DNA of 64,000 bases from Jiangella endophytica (lineage in GTDB: Bacteria; Actinomycetota; Actinomycetes; Jiangellales; Jiangellaceae): assembly GCF_003427025.1 (NCBI RefSeq), contig NZ_QVAI01000006.1, forward strand, positions 62,001 to 126,000. Reading direction: 5' to 3'. Below the pieces are notes generated by a model that worked only from the letters and a program-made list of their open reading frames with translations, was not told where the DNA came from and searched no databases. Position numbers and translations under genes: made by a program. Position 1 is the stretch's first letter. Every line of letters begins with the position of its first letter. Of the stretch, positions 36,284-45,107 are shown piece after piece.

Positions 36284-37852
36284 GTGAGCCGACGTCGTCG
36301 CAGGCTTACCGTCATCGTGGCACTCGTCCTGGCCATCGCCGCGGCGCCGTCCGCCGCGGCCGATCCGGCCCCCGAGCAGGAGCAGTGGCGCGGCTACTGG
36401 GTCGACGCCTTCAACGAGGGCATCTACACCCCCGCGCAGGTCGAGGAGCTGGTCGGCGACGCCTTGGAGGTCAACGCGAACGCGCTGATCGTCCAGGTGG
36501 CCCGCCGCTACGACTGCTTCTGCAACCGGGCCGACTACCCGCGCACCGACGCCGCCATCGCGCCGGCGCCGTACGACCCGCTGGACGAGGTCATCGAGCA
36601 GGCGCACGCCGCCGGGCTCGAGGTGCACGCGTGGGTCAACTTCGGCACGCTGTGGAACTCCGCGACGCCGCCGCGCTCGCCCGAGCACGTCTTCAACACG
36701 CACGGCCCGAGCGCCACCGGGGCCGAACGCTGGCTCAACCGGCGCGTCGACGGCACCGAGCTGGTCGGCGCCAACAGCTTCCTCGACCCCGCGAACCCCG
36801 CGGCGCGCGACTACGTGGTCGGCGCGATCCAGAGCATCGTCCGCGAGTACGACGTCGACGGCATCAACCTCGACTACATCCGCTACCCCGACCACAACTC
36901 GACCACCACGCACAGCGACTGGGGTTACAGCGAGACGTCGATCGCCCGGTTCCAGGCCGCCACCGGCCGCACCGACGTGCCTGTGCCGTCGGACGCGGAA
37001 TTCACCGAGTGGCGGCGCGAGCAGATCACCAGCATCGTGCGCCGCATCTACCTCGGCATCTTCGAGATCGACCCGACCGTCCGGCTGAGCAACGACGGCA
37101 TCACCTACGGCTTCGGCCCGCAGAGCGTCGGCGGCTGGGAGCAGACCCGCACGTACGCCGAGGTGCTGCAGGACTGGAAGGGCTGGCTGGACGAGGGGAT
37201 CATCGACACCGTCGTCGCGATGAACTACAAGCGCGAGTGGATGCCCGACCAAGCGCAGATGTTCGCCGAGTGGAACGAGGTGCTGGCCGACTGGCAGGGC
37301 GACCGGCAGACGGTCTCCGGCCCGGCGCTCTACCTCAACGAGGTCGACGACAGCGTCCAGCAGGTGCGCGACCTGCTCACGCCGACAGCGGCCGGCAACA
37401 CGGTCGCCGGCTGGAGCGGCTACTCCTACGCCAACGCGTCGCTCACCGCGGCCAGCGGGTCGGCGCAGGTGAAGGACGCCGAGCGGGCCGCGCTGGCCGC
37501 CGCGCTCACCACCGGACCGGACGCCCCGTTCGCCGGCGATGCCGCCGTCCCGTCGATGCCGTGGAAGGACGACCCGGCGACGGGGAACGTGGCCGGCACG
37601 CTGCGGCTGCGCACCGGCGCCGCGCTCGACGGCGTCACCGTCACGCTGGAGCCGGTGGCCGGCAGCGGCGAGACGCGAACGCAGGTCAGCGACGGCTCCG
37701 GCTGGTTCGGCTTCGTCGACGTGCCGCCCGGCGTCTATCTCGCCCGCTACGACCTGCCCGATCGTGTCGTGGGGGCGCCGCTCAGCGTGGTCCGCGTCCG
37801 AGCCGGCGAGCTGACCGGCACGCGCACGCCGCCGTTCATCCCGCTGCCGTAA
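36284..37852 (+). CDS. secreted GHL10 glycoside hydrolase-like protein
   Basis: A 522-residue exported protein. Signal peptide about 1-25 (RLTVIVALVLAIAAAPSAAA), then a GHL10 (DUF187) TIM barrel: RGYWVDAFNEGIYTPAQVEE, VHAWVNFGTLWN, YDVDGINLDYIRYPD and VAMNYKREWMPDQAQ. The C-terminal 90 residues form a carboxypeptidase-regulatory-like beta domain (GTLRLRTGAALDGVTVTLEP). GAGGAGG precedes GTG 36284. Position opposite gntR-murQ suggests cell-wall glycan breakdown; the activity is not established. Confidence 0.85.
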   Translation: MSRRRRRLTVIVALVLAIAAAPSAAADPAPEQEQWRGYWVDAFNEGIYTPAQVEELVGDALEVNANALIVQVARRYDCFCNRADYPRTDAAIAPAPYDPLDEVIEQAHAAGLEVHAWVNFGTLWNSATPPRSPEHVFNTHGPSATGAERWLNRRVDGTELVGANSFLDPANPAARDYVVGAIQSIVREYDVDGINLDYIRYPDHNSTTTHSDWGYSETSIARFQAATGRTDVPVPSDAEFTEWRREQITSIVRRIYLGIFEIDPTVRLSNDGITYGFGPQSVGGWEQTRTYAEVLQDWKGWLDEGIIDTVVAMNYKREWMPDQAQMFAEWNEVLADWQGDRQTVSGPALYLNEVDDSVQQVRDLLTPTAAGNTVAGWSGYSYANASLTAASGSAQVKDAERAALAAALTTGPDAPFAGDAAVPSMPWKDDPATGNVAGTLRLRTGAALDGVTVTLEPVAGSGETRTQVSDGSGWFGFVDVPPGVYLARYDLPDRVVGAPLSVVRVRAGELTGTRTPPFIPLP

Positions 37853-37902
37853 CCCGGTGGTGGGGCGTCCGCGTGCGGTTCACCGCTTGGCCGCCGTTGG
37901 CC

Positions 37903-38064
37903 GTCGTGCGGCCGTTGGCCGTCGTGCGGCGGTTCGCCGTCGTGCGGCGGTTCGCCGTCGTGCGGCGGTTCGCCGTCGTGCGGCGGTTCGCCGTCGTGCG
38001 GCGGTTCGCCGTCGTGCGGCGGTTCGCCGTCGTGCGGCGGTTCGCCGGTGTGGCCACGTTGGCC
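37903..38064 (+). repeat. 18-bp tandem repeat array
   Basis: Seven perfect copies of GTCGTGCGGCGGTTCGCC fill 37921-38046, with one variant copy before (two changes) and a degenerate one after. The unit is a multiple of three, so every frame stays open and gives false repeat-rich proteins. Confidence 0.95.
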
Positions 38065-38191
38065 GTCCCCCTGCTGCCCATTTTCTTAGCCGCGGCACCG
38101 CGCCTCAAGCGGACCCAGTGGCGCTTCGCGCGATGGGTGACCGCTTGACCCGCGGCATGGCGGTCTAAGAACGGGCAGCTATCAGGGGGAC
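38065..38191 (+). repeat. palindromic repeat element, copy A
   Basis: A 127-base element bounded by GTCCCCCTG (38065-38073) and CAGGGGGAC (38183-38191). It is about 80% identical to the reverse complement of 38623-38750. Contains CTCAAGCGGACCCAGTGGCG and GACCGCTTGACCCGC as internal arms. No open frame of its own; looks like a REP/MITE-type element. Confidence 0.8.
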
Positions 38192-38389
38192 GGGGGAAGT
38201 GCGGGCAGAGCCCGCCCGGTGCACCGTTCGCCGGTGCACTGTTCGTGTCGGCGGCGTGGTCGCGGCTGCCCGTTGCCCGTTGGCTGGTCTTCGATAGCCG
38301 GAGTGCCGTTTTGTGTGCCGGTGGTGGGCTGATCGCGTGGTTCTGGCTATCGAGGTCGGCCCGGGTCGGCGGCGTCACTCGCGTGGCGG

Positions 38390-38461
38390 GCACCTCACCC
38401 GCCGTAGCGCCGCATGGCGGCCGTCGGCGGCGGCTATGCGGTCCTGGCGCGGGTGAGGTGC
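38390..38461. repeat. inverted repeat with 13-base arms
   Basis: GCACCTCACCCGC (38390-38402) and its complement (38449-38461) enclose 46 GC-rich bases. Another palindromic unit of the island, unrelated in sequence to the others. Confidence 0.6.
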
Positions 38462-38493
38462 ACCCGGCCCGCGTGAAGACCGTCCCGCCAGCT

Positions 38494-38554
38494 GTTGATC
38501 ATGGAGAAATCGGGGTTCCGGCGCACTGGGAACCCCGATTTCTCCATGATCAAC
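38494..38554. repeat. palindromic element matching mftF1 insert
   Basis: Perfect 26-base arms (38494-38519, 38529-38554) with a nine-base loop. Outer arms GTTGATCATGGAGAAA are identical to those inside mftF1 at 3686. Same total length (61 bases). Confidence 0.9.
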
Positions 38555-38622
38555 TCGGTGGTGGGGTGCCACAACGGGCCGAGGCGACAGCAGCGAACCC
38601 CGAGGCGTGCCCAGACTCCCCC

Positions 38623-38750
38623 GTCCCCCTGATAGGTGCCCGTTCTTGGCCGGGAGTGCGCGGGTCAAGCGGACCATTCGCCCGCGCGAAGCGCCAATGG
38701 GTCCGCTTGAGGCGCGTGCTTCCGGCTAAGAGAATGGGCGCCAGGGGGAC
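38623..38750 (-). repeat. palindromic repeat element, copy B
   Basis: 128 bases bounded by GTCCCCCTG (38623-38631) and CAGGGGGAC (38742-38750), inverted relative to copy A. Internal arms TCAAGCGGACC (38665-38675) and GGTCCGCTTGA (38700-38710) make the whole element a nested hairpin. Confidence 0.8.
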
Positions 38751-38920
38751 GGCGAACGCGGCATACCCGGCCAACGGTCGGCCAGTCAACGAGAAGCCAA
38801 GCCGACCAGTGCGCAGACCAGGCCGGCCGACACGTGGGCCAGGCCGGCCGGCGCGTGCACCGGTCCGACGGGCCGGCTGCCAGGCGCTGCGACCCGGGGT
38901 GACGCCCTATCCTCGGGACC

Positions 38921-39481
38921 ATGAGCAGCTTCGGCGCCGTCGGCGCGCGACTCTACGCCTGGCTCAACCGCCACCCGGAGACGAACCGGACGGTGGTCGA
39001 CCTCGCCGACCCGCGCGCCGGCGAGCCGGTCCTGGAGGTCGGCTGCGGGCCGGGGGTCGCGCTCGAACTGGCCGCCCGGCGCGCCGGCGCCGAGCACGTC
39101 GCCGCGGTCGACCCGTCCGAGACGTTCGTCGCGATGGCCCGCAAGCGGGTGCCCGGCGCCGACGTCCGGGTGGCCGGCGCCGAGGACGTCCCGTTCGCCG
39201 ACGGCTCGTTCGCGGTCATCTACACACTCGCCTCGATGCACCACTGGGACGACCGCGACGCCGGGCTGGCCACGCTCACCGCGAAGCTGGCGCCGGGCGG
39301 CCGGTTGCTGCTCGCCGAGCGGCTGCTCGACCGCCCCGGGCACGGCATCACGCCGGCGCAGATCGGCGACGTGGCGGACCGGCTGGCGGCCGTCGGGCAG
39401 ACCGGCGTCGAGACGGTCGAGCGACGGGTCGGCCGCAAGACGGTCGCCGTCATCGTGTCGGAGCGACCGCTCGCGGCTTGA
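38921..39481 (+). CDS. class I SAM-dependent methyltransferase
   Basis: A 186-residue methyltransferase of the UbiE/Methyltransf_11 type with VLEVGCGPGVALELAAR (SAM loop), VAAVDPSETFVAMARKRV, and the post-motif VIYTLASMHHWDD. Substrate unknown. It precedes the GH116 gene by 32 bases on the same strand. Confidence 0.85.
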   Translation: MSSFGAVGARLYAWLNRHPETNRTVVDLADPRAGEPVLEVGCGPGVALELAARRAGAEHVAAVDPSETFVAMARKRVPGADVRVAGAEDVPFADGSFAVIYTLASMHHWDDRDAGLATLTAKLAPGGRLLLAERLLDRPGHGITPAQIGDVADRLAAVGQTGVETVERRVGRKTVAVIVSERPLAA

Positions 39482-39513
39482 CATGGAATGCGGTTGCACG
39501 TTGTCGTCGAACC

Positions 39514-41952
39514 ATGACGACGGAATGGCCGGTCCTGCGCCGGTACGACGCCGACCACTCGCTGCGCATCGCGCTGCCGCTCGGCGGCATCGGCACGGGG
39601 ACGGTCTCGCTCGGCGGCCGCGGCGACCTGCGCGACTGGGAACTGCGCAACCAGCCGGCGAAGGGCTTCGCGCCGCGTGACAGCTTCTTCGCCATCCGCG
39701 CGGGCGACGCCGTCCGGGCGCTGGAGGGGCCGATCGACCCGGTCCTGTACGAGGGCTGGGAGGGCGCCGCGGTGCCCAACCACAGCCTGCCGCGGTTCGC
39801 TCGGTCGGAGTTCCTGGCCGCCTACCCGCTCGGCCAGGTCCTGCTGACCGATCCGGCCGTGCCGGTGACGGTGCGGCTGCAGGCGTTCAACCCGCTGGTC
39901 CCGGCCGACGTCGAGGCCAGCTCACTGCCGGTCGCGGTGCTGCGGTACGCCGTCACGAACACCGGCGCCGAGCCGTTGGACGTCACCGTCGCCGGCAGCG
40001 TCCGCAACCCCGGTGAGCAGCCGAGCAACGAGGGCCGCGGCCAGGGCGTCCTGCTCCGGTCCGGCGGTGACGAGGACGCCGAGCGCTGGGGCTCGCTGGC
40101 GCTGGCCGTCCTCGACGAGGACGACGTCACGGTCCGCACGACGTGGGCCGGATCCAGCTGGGGCGGCCCGCTGCTGGACTTCTGGGACGACCTCGCCGCC
40201 GACGGCCGGCTGGACGAGCGGCCCGCGGACGGCGAGCCGGTGGCCTCCGTCGCCGCGCTGCGCACGCTCCGGCCGGGCGAGACACACGCGTTCACGTACC
40301 TGCTGACCTGGCACTTCCCGAACCGCCGCGACTGGCGCGGCGAGACGATCATCGGCAACCACTACACGTCGCTGTACGAGGACGCCTGGGACGTCGTCAC
40401 GGCGACGGCGCCGAAACTGGCCGACCTCGAGGACCGTACCGTCGCCTTCGTCGAAGCACTGACCGGCAGCGACCTGCCCGCCGTCGTGGTCGAGGCGGCC
40501 CTGGCCAACGTCAGCACGCTGCGCTCGCCGACCTGCTTCCGCACCCCGGACGGCCGGTTCTACGGCTGGGAGGGCTGCCACGACGACAGCGGAAGCTGCT
40601 ACGGCAACTGCACGCACGTGTGGAACTACGAACACACGACGCCCTACCTGTTCGGCGAGCTGGCCCGGTCGATGCGCGAGCTGGAGTTCGGGTACGCCAC
40701 CGGCGCCGACGGTCACATGAGCTTCCGGCTGGAGCTGCCGCTGGACCGGTCCCGCGAGCACGGCGTGGCCGCTGCCGACGGTCAGATGGGCTGCCTGGTG
40801 AAGCTGCACCGCGAGTGGCTGCTCAGCGGCGACGACGAGCTGCTGCGCTCGCTGTGGCCGGCCGCCCGGCGAGCGCTGGAGTTCGCCTGGATCCCCGGCG
40901 GCTGGGACGCCGACCGCGACGGCGTCATGGAGGGCTCCCAGCACAACACCATGGACGTCGAGTACTTCGGGCCGAATCCGCAGGTCGGGACGTGGTATCT
41001 GGCCGCGCTGCGGGCCGGCGAGGAGATGGCCCGGCACCTCGGCGACGACGCGTTCGCCGCCGACTGCGCGGACCTGTTCGCTCGCGGCAGCGACTGGATC
41101 GACGCCCACCTGTTCAACGGCGAGTACTACCGGCACGAGATCCGCCCACCGGGCAGCGAGGACGCCATCGCGCCGGGGCTGCGGCTGCCCGGCATCGGTG
41201 CCCGCGACCTGACCGAGCCGGAGCTGCAGATCGGCGACGGCTGCCTCACCGACCAGCTGGTCGGCCAGCACGTCGCCCGGCTCACCGGGCTCGGCGACCT
41301 GCTCGACACCGGCCACGTGCGCACGACGCTGCGCAGCATCCTGCGGCACAACGACCGCACCGCGCCCGGCGCCCCGTTCAACCCCAAGCGCAGCTACGCG
41401 CTGGCCGGCGAGCCGGGCCTGCTGGTCGCGTCGTACCCGCACGGCAACCGTCCGGCCCGGCCGTTCCCGTACTTCGCCGAGGTGTGGACCGGCCTGGAGT
41501 ACACCGCGGCGATCGGCCTGTTCCAGGCCGGGCTGACCGACGAGGCGGTCCGGGTCGTCGAGGCGGTGCGCAGCCGGTTCGACGGCCGCCGACGCAACCC
41601 GTTCGACGAGGCCGAATGCGGGCACCACTACGTGCGTGCGATGGCCGCCTGGGGCACCGTCACCGCGCTGACCGGCTTCGGGTACGACGGCGCCCGCGGC
41701 ACGCTCCGCTTCGCGGCCGCGGACCTGACGGACGGCCCCGTCACGTGGTTCTGGGCGAGCGGCGACGCCTGGGGCACGGCGACCCAGGCGCCGTCTGACG
41801 ACGGCGTGCGAGTGAGCGTGGCGGTGCGCGGCGGCCGGTTGCGGGCGGACACGCTGACGATCGACGGGATCGGCACCGCGCCGCTGCCCGGCCGCGTACT
41901 CTCAACCGGTGAGACCGCCGATGCAACCGTAGGCGGTCATCGGATGTCATAG
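39514..41952 (+). CDS. GH116 family glycoside hydrolase
   Basis: An 812-residue protein like the GBA2-type glucosylceramidases. N-terminal beta domain with LPLGGIGTGTVSLGGRGDLRD, then an alpha/alpha barrel with GNCTHVWNYEHTTPYLF and EGSQHNTMDVEYFGPN, whose Asp is the expected acid/base region of the family. No signal peptide, so it probably acts in the cytoplasm on beta-glucosides, xylosides or glycolipids. The AfsR-type regulator begins five bases after its stop. Confidence 0.88.
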   Translation: MTTEWPVLRRYDADHSLRIALPLGGIGTGTVSLGGRGDLRDWELRNQPAKGFAPRDSFFAIRAGDAVRALEGPIDPVLYEGWEGAAVPNHSLPRFARSEFLAAYPLGQVLLTDPAVPVTVRLQAFNPLVPADVEASSLPVAVLRYAVTNTGAEPLDVTVAGSVRNPGEQPSNEGRGQGVLLRSGGDEDAERWGSLALAVLDEDDVTVRTTWAGSSWGGPLLDFWDDLAADGRLDERPADGEPVASVAALRTLRPGETHAFTYLLTWHFPNRRDWRGETIIGNHYTSLYEDAWDVVTATAPKLADLEDRTVAFVEALTGSDLPAVVVEAALANVSTLRSPTCFRTPDGRFYGWEGCHDDSGSCYGNCTHVWNYEHTTPYLFGELARSMRELEFGYATGADGHMSFRLELPLDRSREHGVAAADGQMGCLVKLHREWLLSGDDELLRSLWPAARRALEFAWIPGGWDADRDGVMEGSQHNTMDVEYFGPNPQVGTWYLAALRAGEEMARHLGDDAFAADCADLFARGSDWIDAHLFNGEYYRHEIRPPGSEDAIAPGLRLPGIGARDLTEPELQIGDGCLTDQLVGQHVARLTGLGDLLDTGHVRTTLRSILRHNDRTAPGAPFNPKRSYALAGEPGLLVASYPHGNRPARPFPYFAEVWTGLEYTAAIGLFQAGLTDEAVRVVEAVRSRFDGRRRNPFDEAECGHHYVRAMAAWGTVTALTGFGYDGARGTLRFAAADLTDGPVTWFWASGDAWGTATQAPSDDGVRVSVAVRGGRLRADTLTIDGIGTAPLPGRVLSTGETADATVGGHRMS

Positions 41953-41957
41953 CCATA

Positions 41958-44753
41958 GTGAGCACCCGTGTCGAGATCGATCTGCTCGGCCCGATGCGCC
42001 TGCGGGCGGACGGGCGGCTGGTCGACGTCACCACCGGCCGGCTGCGAGCCCTGATCGCCGTCCTGGCACTGTCGGCCGGGCGCACCGTCACCGTCGCGCA
42101 GCTGATCGAGACACTGTGGGCCGAGAACCTGCCGGCCAGCCCGCGGCGCAGCGTCCAGACCTACGTCACCCGGCTGCGCACGCTGCTCGGCCCGGACCTC
42201 ATCGCGACCAGCGCCACCGGGTACCTGCTGCACGCCGAGCCCGACGCCGTCGACGTGCTCCGGTTCCAGCGGCTGCTCGAACGGGCCGACGGCAGCGCCG
42301 ACCCGCTGCGGCAGCGGGCGCACCTCACCGAGGCACTCGCGCTGTGGCGGGGCCGGCCGTTCGACGACGTCGAGTCGGCCTGGCTGGCCGGCACCGAGGC
42401 GCCGCGGCTGGCCGAGCGGTACCTCGCCGCGCAGGAGCGGCGCATCGCCCTCGACCTCGAGCTGGGCCGCCCGGCCGACCTCGTCCCGGAGCTGCGCGAG
42501 CTGACCACCGCGCACCCCCTGCGCGAGCCGGCGTGGGCGTTGCTGCTGGAAACGCTGGAGCGGTCCGGCCGCCGGGCCGAAGCCCTGGCACAGTACGAGC
42601 GGGTACGCGCCCGGCTCTCCACCGAGCTGGGCGTCGAGCCCGGCCCGCGGCTGCAGACGGTGTACGCGCGGCTGCTGGCGCAGACGCCGGCCCGGCGCAT
42701 GCCGCCCTCGGTGCGCCGCACGCCCCGCCAGCTCCCCGCCGACGTGCCCGACTTCGTCGGCCGCGCCGACGCGCTGGCACTCCTGGACCACGCGGCCGCC
42801 ACGTCCCCCGTCGCCACGGTGTCCGGCACGGCGGGCGTCGGCAAGACGACGCTGGCCGTGCACTGGGCACACAGCATCTCCGACCGGTTCCCCGACGGCC
42901 AGCTCTACGTCAACCTACGCGGCTTCGATCCCGACCGGCCACCGGTCGACCCCACCGACGCCATTCGCGGCTTCCTCGACGCGCTGCGGGTGCCGCACGA
43001 GCTGATCCCCGCCGACACCGACGGCCAGGCCGCTCTCTACCGCAGCGTGCTGACCGGCCGGCGGATGCTGGTGCTGCTCGACAACGCCCGAGACGCGCGG
43101 CAGGCGCGCCCGCTGTTGCCCGGCTCGGCCGACTGCCTGACCGTCGTGACCAGCCGCGACCAGTTGCTCGGGCTGGCCGCGACGACCGGCGCCCGGTCGG
43201 TCACGCTGGACCTCCCGCCGGTCGCCGACGCGCGCGAGTTGCTGGTCCGGCGCATCGGCGACCGCGCCGCGACCCAGCCCACGATCGTCGACGAGCTGGT
43301 CACGCTGTGCGCACGGCTGCCACTGGCGCTCGCCGTCGCCGCGGCCCGGGTGGCCGAGCAACCGGAGTCGCTGGAGTACCGGGTGGCGGAACTGCGGGCG
43401 GCCGGCGGCGGTCTGGAGGCGTTCGCCGCCGACGACGCCACCATCGACCTGCGCTCGGTGTTCTCGTGGTCCTACGACGGCCTGAGCGGACCGGCGGCGC
43501 AGCTGTTCCGGCTGGTCGGCTCGGCCCCTGGACCCGACATCGGCACCGCCGCGGCGGCCGCGCTCGCCGGCCTCGACACCGACGCCGTCCGCCCGCTGCT
43601 GAACGAGCTGACCCGCGCCCACCTGCTCGCCGAGGCACTCCCGGGCCGATACGGCGCACACGATCTGCTGCGCGCGTACGCCGCCGAGCTGGCCGGCGCC
43701 GGGCCCGGGGAGCCGACGCCGGCGCTGCGCCGGCTGCTCGACCACTACCTCGCCACCGCGCTGGCGGCCAGCCGGCCGCTGCGCTCGGACCGTGAGACGT
43801 TCGAGCCGGTGCCGCCGCCGACGGCCGGCCCCGAGGTCGCCGAACGGATCGCCGGTCCCGAGGCCGCACGGGCCTGGTTCGCCGCCGAGCGGCGCACGCT
43901 GGTGGCGGCAGTCGACACCGCGGCCGACCGCGGGTACGCGGAGCATGCGTGGCAGCTGGCCTGGGCCCTCACCATCGACCTCGACTGGCGCGGGCGCTGG
44001 CGCGACATCGCCCAGGTGAACAGCTCCGCGCTGCTGGCCGTCCGGGTCCTGGACGACACCGAGCCGGTGGCGCACCTGCACCGGCTGCTCGGCCGCGCCT
44101 ACGGCTACCTCGACCGCAACGACGACGCCGACGCGCACCTGCAGCGCGCGCTGGCGCTCTACGCCGCCCGCGGCGACCTGATCGGGCAGGCCCGGACCCT
44201 GCGGTCGCTGGGCGTGGTGAAGGAGCGCACCGGACGGCACGAGGAGTCGCTGGACCACGACCTCGCCGCGCTCGAGTTGTTCCGGCGCATCGGCCAGCCG
44301 GCCGGGCTGGCGGGGGCGCTGAACGCCGTCGGCTGGGGACACGCGATGCTCGGGCGCTGCCAGCGGACCCTGGAGTTCGCCGGACAGGCACTGGAGATCC
44401 TGCGCGGGCTGGACGACCGGCTCGCCGAGGCGGCCACCTTCGACACCCTCGGCTTCGCCCACCACCAGCTCGGCGCCTACGACCGCGCCGTCGACTGCTT
44501 CGAGCGCGCGCTGGACCTGCTGCGCGAACTGGACGGGCCGTACTACGAAGTGGTCACGCTACGGAAGCTCGCCGACAGCCACGAGGCGGCCGGCGACACC
44601 GCGGCGGCCGCGCAGGTGCGTCAGCAGGCCGTGGCCGCCCTGGACGAACTCGGCGAGCGTGGCACCGAACGGCTGCGGGCTGAACTGACCGCGCAGGTCA
44701 CTGAGCCGGACGGGTCTCCGGGTCGGCCGGGGCGGCAGCCGGCGTCTCGGTAG
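41958..44753 (+). CDS. AfsR/SARP family regulator with NB-ARC and TPR
   Basis: A 931-residue regulator. Winged-helix domain at 1-95 (LLGPMRLRADGRLVDV ... RRSVQTYVTRLRTLL), bacterial transcriptional activation domain about 95-245, NB-ARC ATPase with Walker A GTAGVGKTTLA near 295, and C-terminal tetratricopeptide repeats (about 700-900). Such proteins activate secondary metabolism or sugar genes. It is co-directional with GH116 five bases upstream. Its last 56 bases overlap tatA on the other strand. Confidence 0.88.
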   Translation: MSTRVEIDLLGPMRLRADGRLVDVTTGRLRALIAVLALSAGRTVTVAQLIETLWAENLPASPRRSVQTYVTRLRTLLGPDLIATSATGYLLHAEPDAVDVLRFQRLLERADGSADPLRQRAHLTEALALWRGRPFDDVESAWLAGTEAPRLAERYLAAQERRIALDLELGRPADLVPELRELTTAHPLREPAWALLLETLERSGRRAEALAQYERVRARLSTELGVEPGPRLQTVYARLLAQTPARRMPPSVRRTPRQLPADVPDFVGRADALALLDHAAATSPVATVSGTAGVGKTTLAVHWAHSISDRFPDGQLYVNLRGFDPDRPPVDPTDAIRGFLDALRVPHELIPADTDGQAALYRSVLTGRRMLVLLDNARDARQARPLLPGSADCLTVVTSRDQLLGLAATTGARSVTLDLPPVADARELLVRRIGDRAATQPTIVDELVTLCARLPLALAVAAARVAEQPESLEYRVAELRAAGGGLEAFAADDATIDLRSVFSWSYDGLSGPAAQLFRLVGSAPGPDIGTAAAAALAGLDTDAVRPLLNELTRAHLLAEALPGRYGAHDLLRAYAAELAGAGPGEPTPALRRLLDHYLATALAASRPLRSDRETFEPVPPPTAGPEVAERIAGPEAARAWFAAERRTLVAAVDTAADRGYAEHAWQLAWALTIDLDWRGRWRDIAQVNSSALLAVRVLDDTEPVAHLHRLLGRAYGYLDRNDDADAHLQRALALYAARGDLIGQARTLRSLGVVKERTGRHEESLDHDLAALELFRRIGQPAGLAGALNAVGWGHAMLGRCQRTLEFAGQALEILRGLDDRLAEAATFDTLGFAHHQLGAYDRAVDCFERALDLLRELDGPYYEVVTLRKLADSHEAAGDTAAAAQVRQQAVAALDELGERGTERLRAELTAQVTEPDGSPGRPGRQPASR

Positions 44754-45000
44754 CGGGCTGGGCCGGGGCCGGCTGCGCGGCGCTGGCCTGCGCGTTCGGC
44801 GTCTGCGGCTGCTGGGCCGGCGGCGGGTTCACGATGACGGCGTTGGACGCGTCGCTGTCGGCCGGCTTCGACATCTCGGTCTTGAAGATCTTCAGCGACT
44901 GCCCGATGCCGCGAGCCATCTCCGGCATCCGCTTCGCGCCGAAAAGCAGGAAGATGACGATGAGGCCGATGATCAGCTCAGGTGTACCGATGTTAGGCAT
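44698..45000 (-). CDS. tatA: TatA twin-arginine translocase subunit
   Basis: A 100-residue TatA/E protein: MPNIGTPELIIGLIVIFLLF membrane helix, GAKRMPEMARGIGQSLKIFK amphipathic helix, then a Pro/Ala/Gln-rich tail. ATG 45000 with GGGAAGAAG upstream; no other tat gene is close, as usual for actinobacterial tatA away from tatC. The 3' end overlaps the AfsR gene. Confidence 0.93.
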   Translation of the reverse strand: MPNIGTPELIIGLIVIFLLFGAKRMPEMARGIGQSLKIFKTEMSKPADSDASNAVIVNPPPAQQPQTPNAQASAAQPAPAQPATETPAAAPADPETRPAQ

Positions 45001-45107
45001 TGAGTCACTTCTTCCCTGACAGGTACCGGTCCTCACCATCGTACGCCTCCGGCCCAGCGGGTATGGTTGGCGCCGTTCGCGAGATGCCGGATCAGGAGGT
45101 CACAGCC

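Larger units (their letters stand above)
37853..38920. other. gene-free repeat island
   Basis: About 1.07 kb without a credible gene. It holds an 18-base tandem array, two inverted copies of a 127/128-base palindromic element, a palindrome with 26-base arms, a 13-base inverted repeat, and small hairpins around 38207-38240 (GCGGGC/GCCCGC; GTGCACCG/CGGTGCAC). The last 170 bases must contain the promoter of the methyltransferase gene. Confidence 0.7.

Noticed and set aside
37921-38046. CRISPR array
   Set aside because: Units are 18 bases and contiguous, with no spacers and no cas genes.
37836-38393. Minus-strand frame encoding NRRTTA repeats
   Set aside because: Produced by the 18-base tandem array; no ribosome site, no non-repeat domain, and overlaps repeat element A.
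38245-41952. Very long open frame (1235 codons) running into the GH116 gene
   Set aside because: Only the part from ATG 39514 is protein-like; the upstream part is the repeat island and an out-of-frame view of the methyltransferase gene, kept open by high GC.
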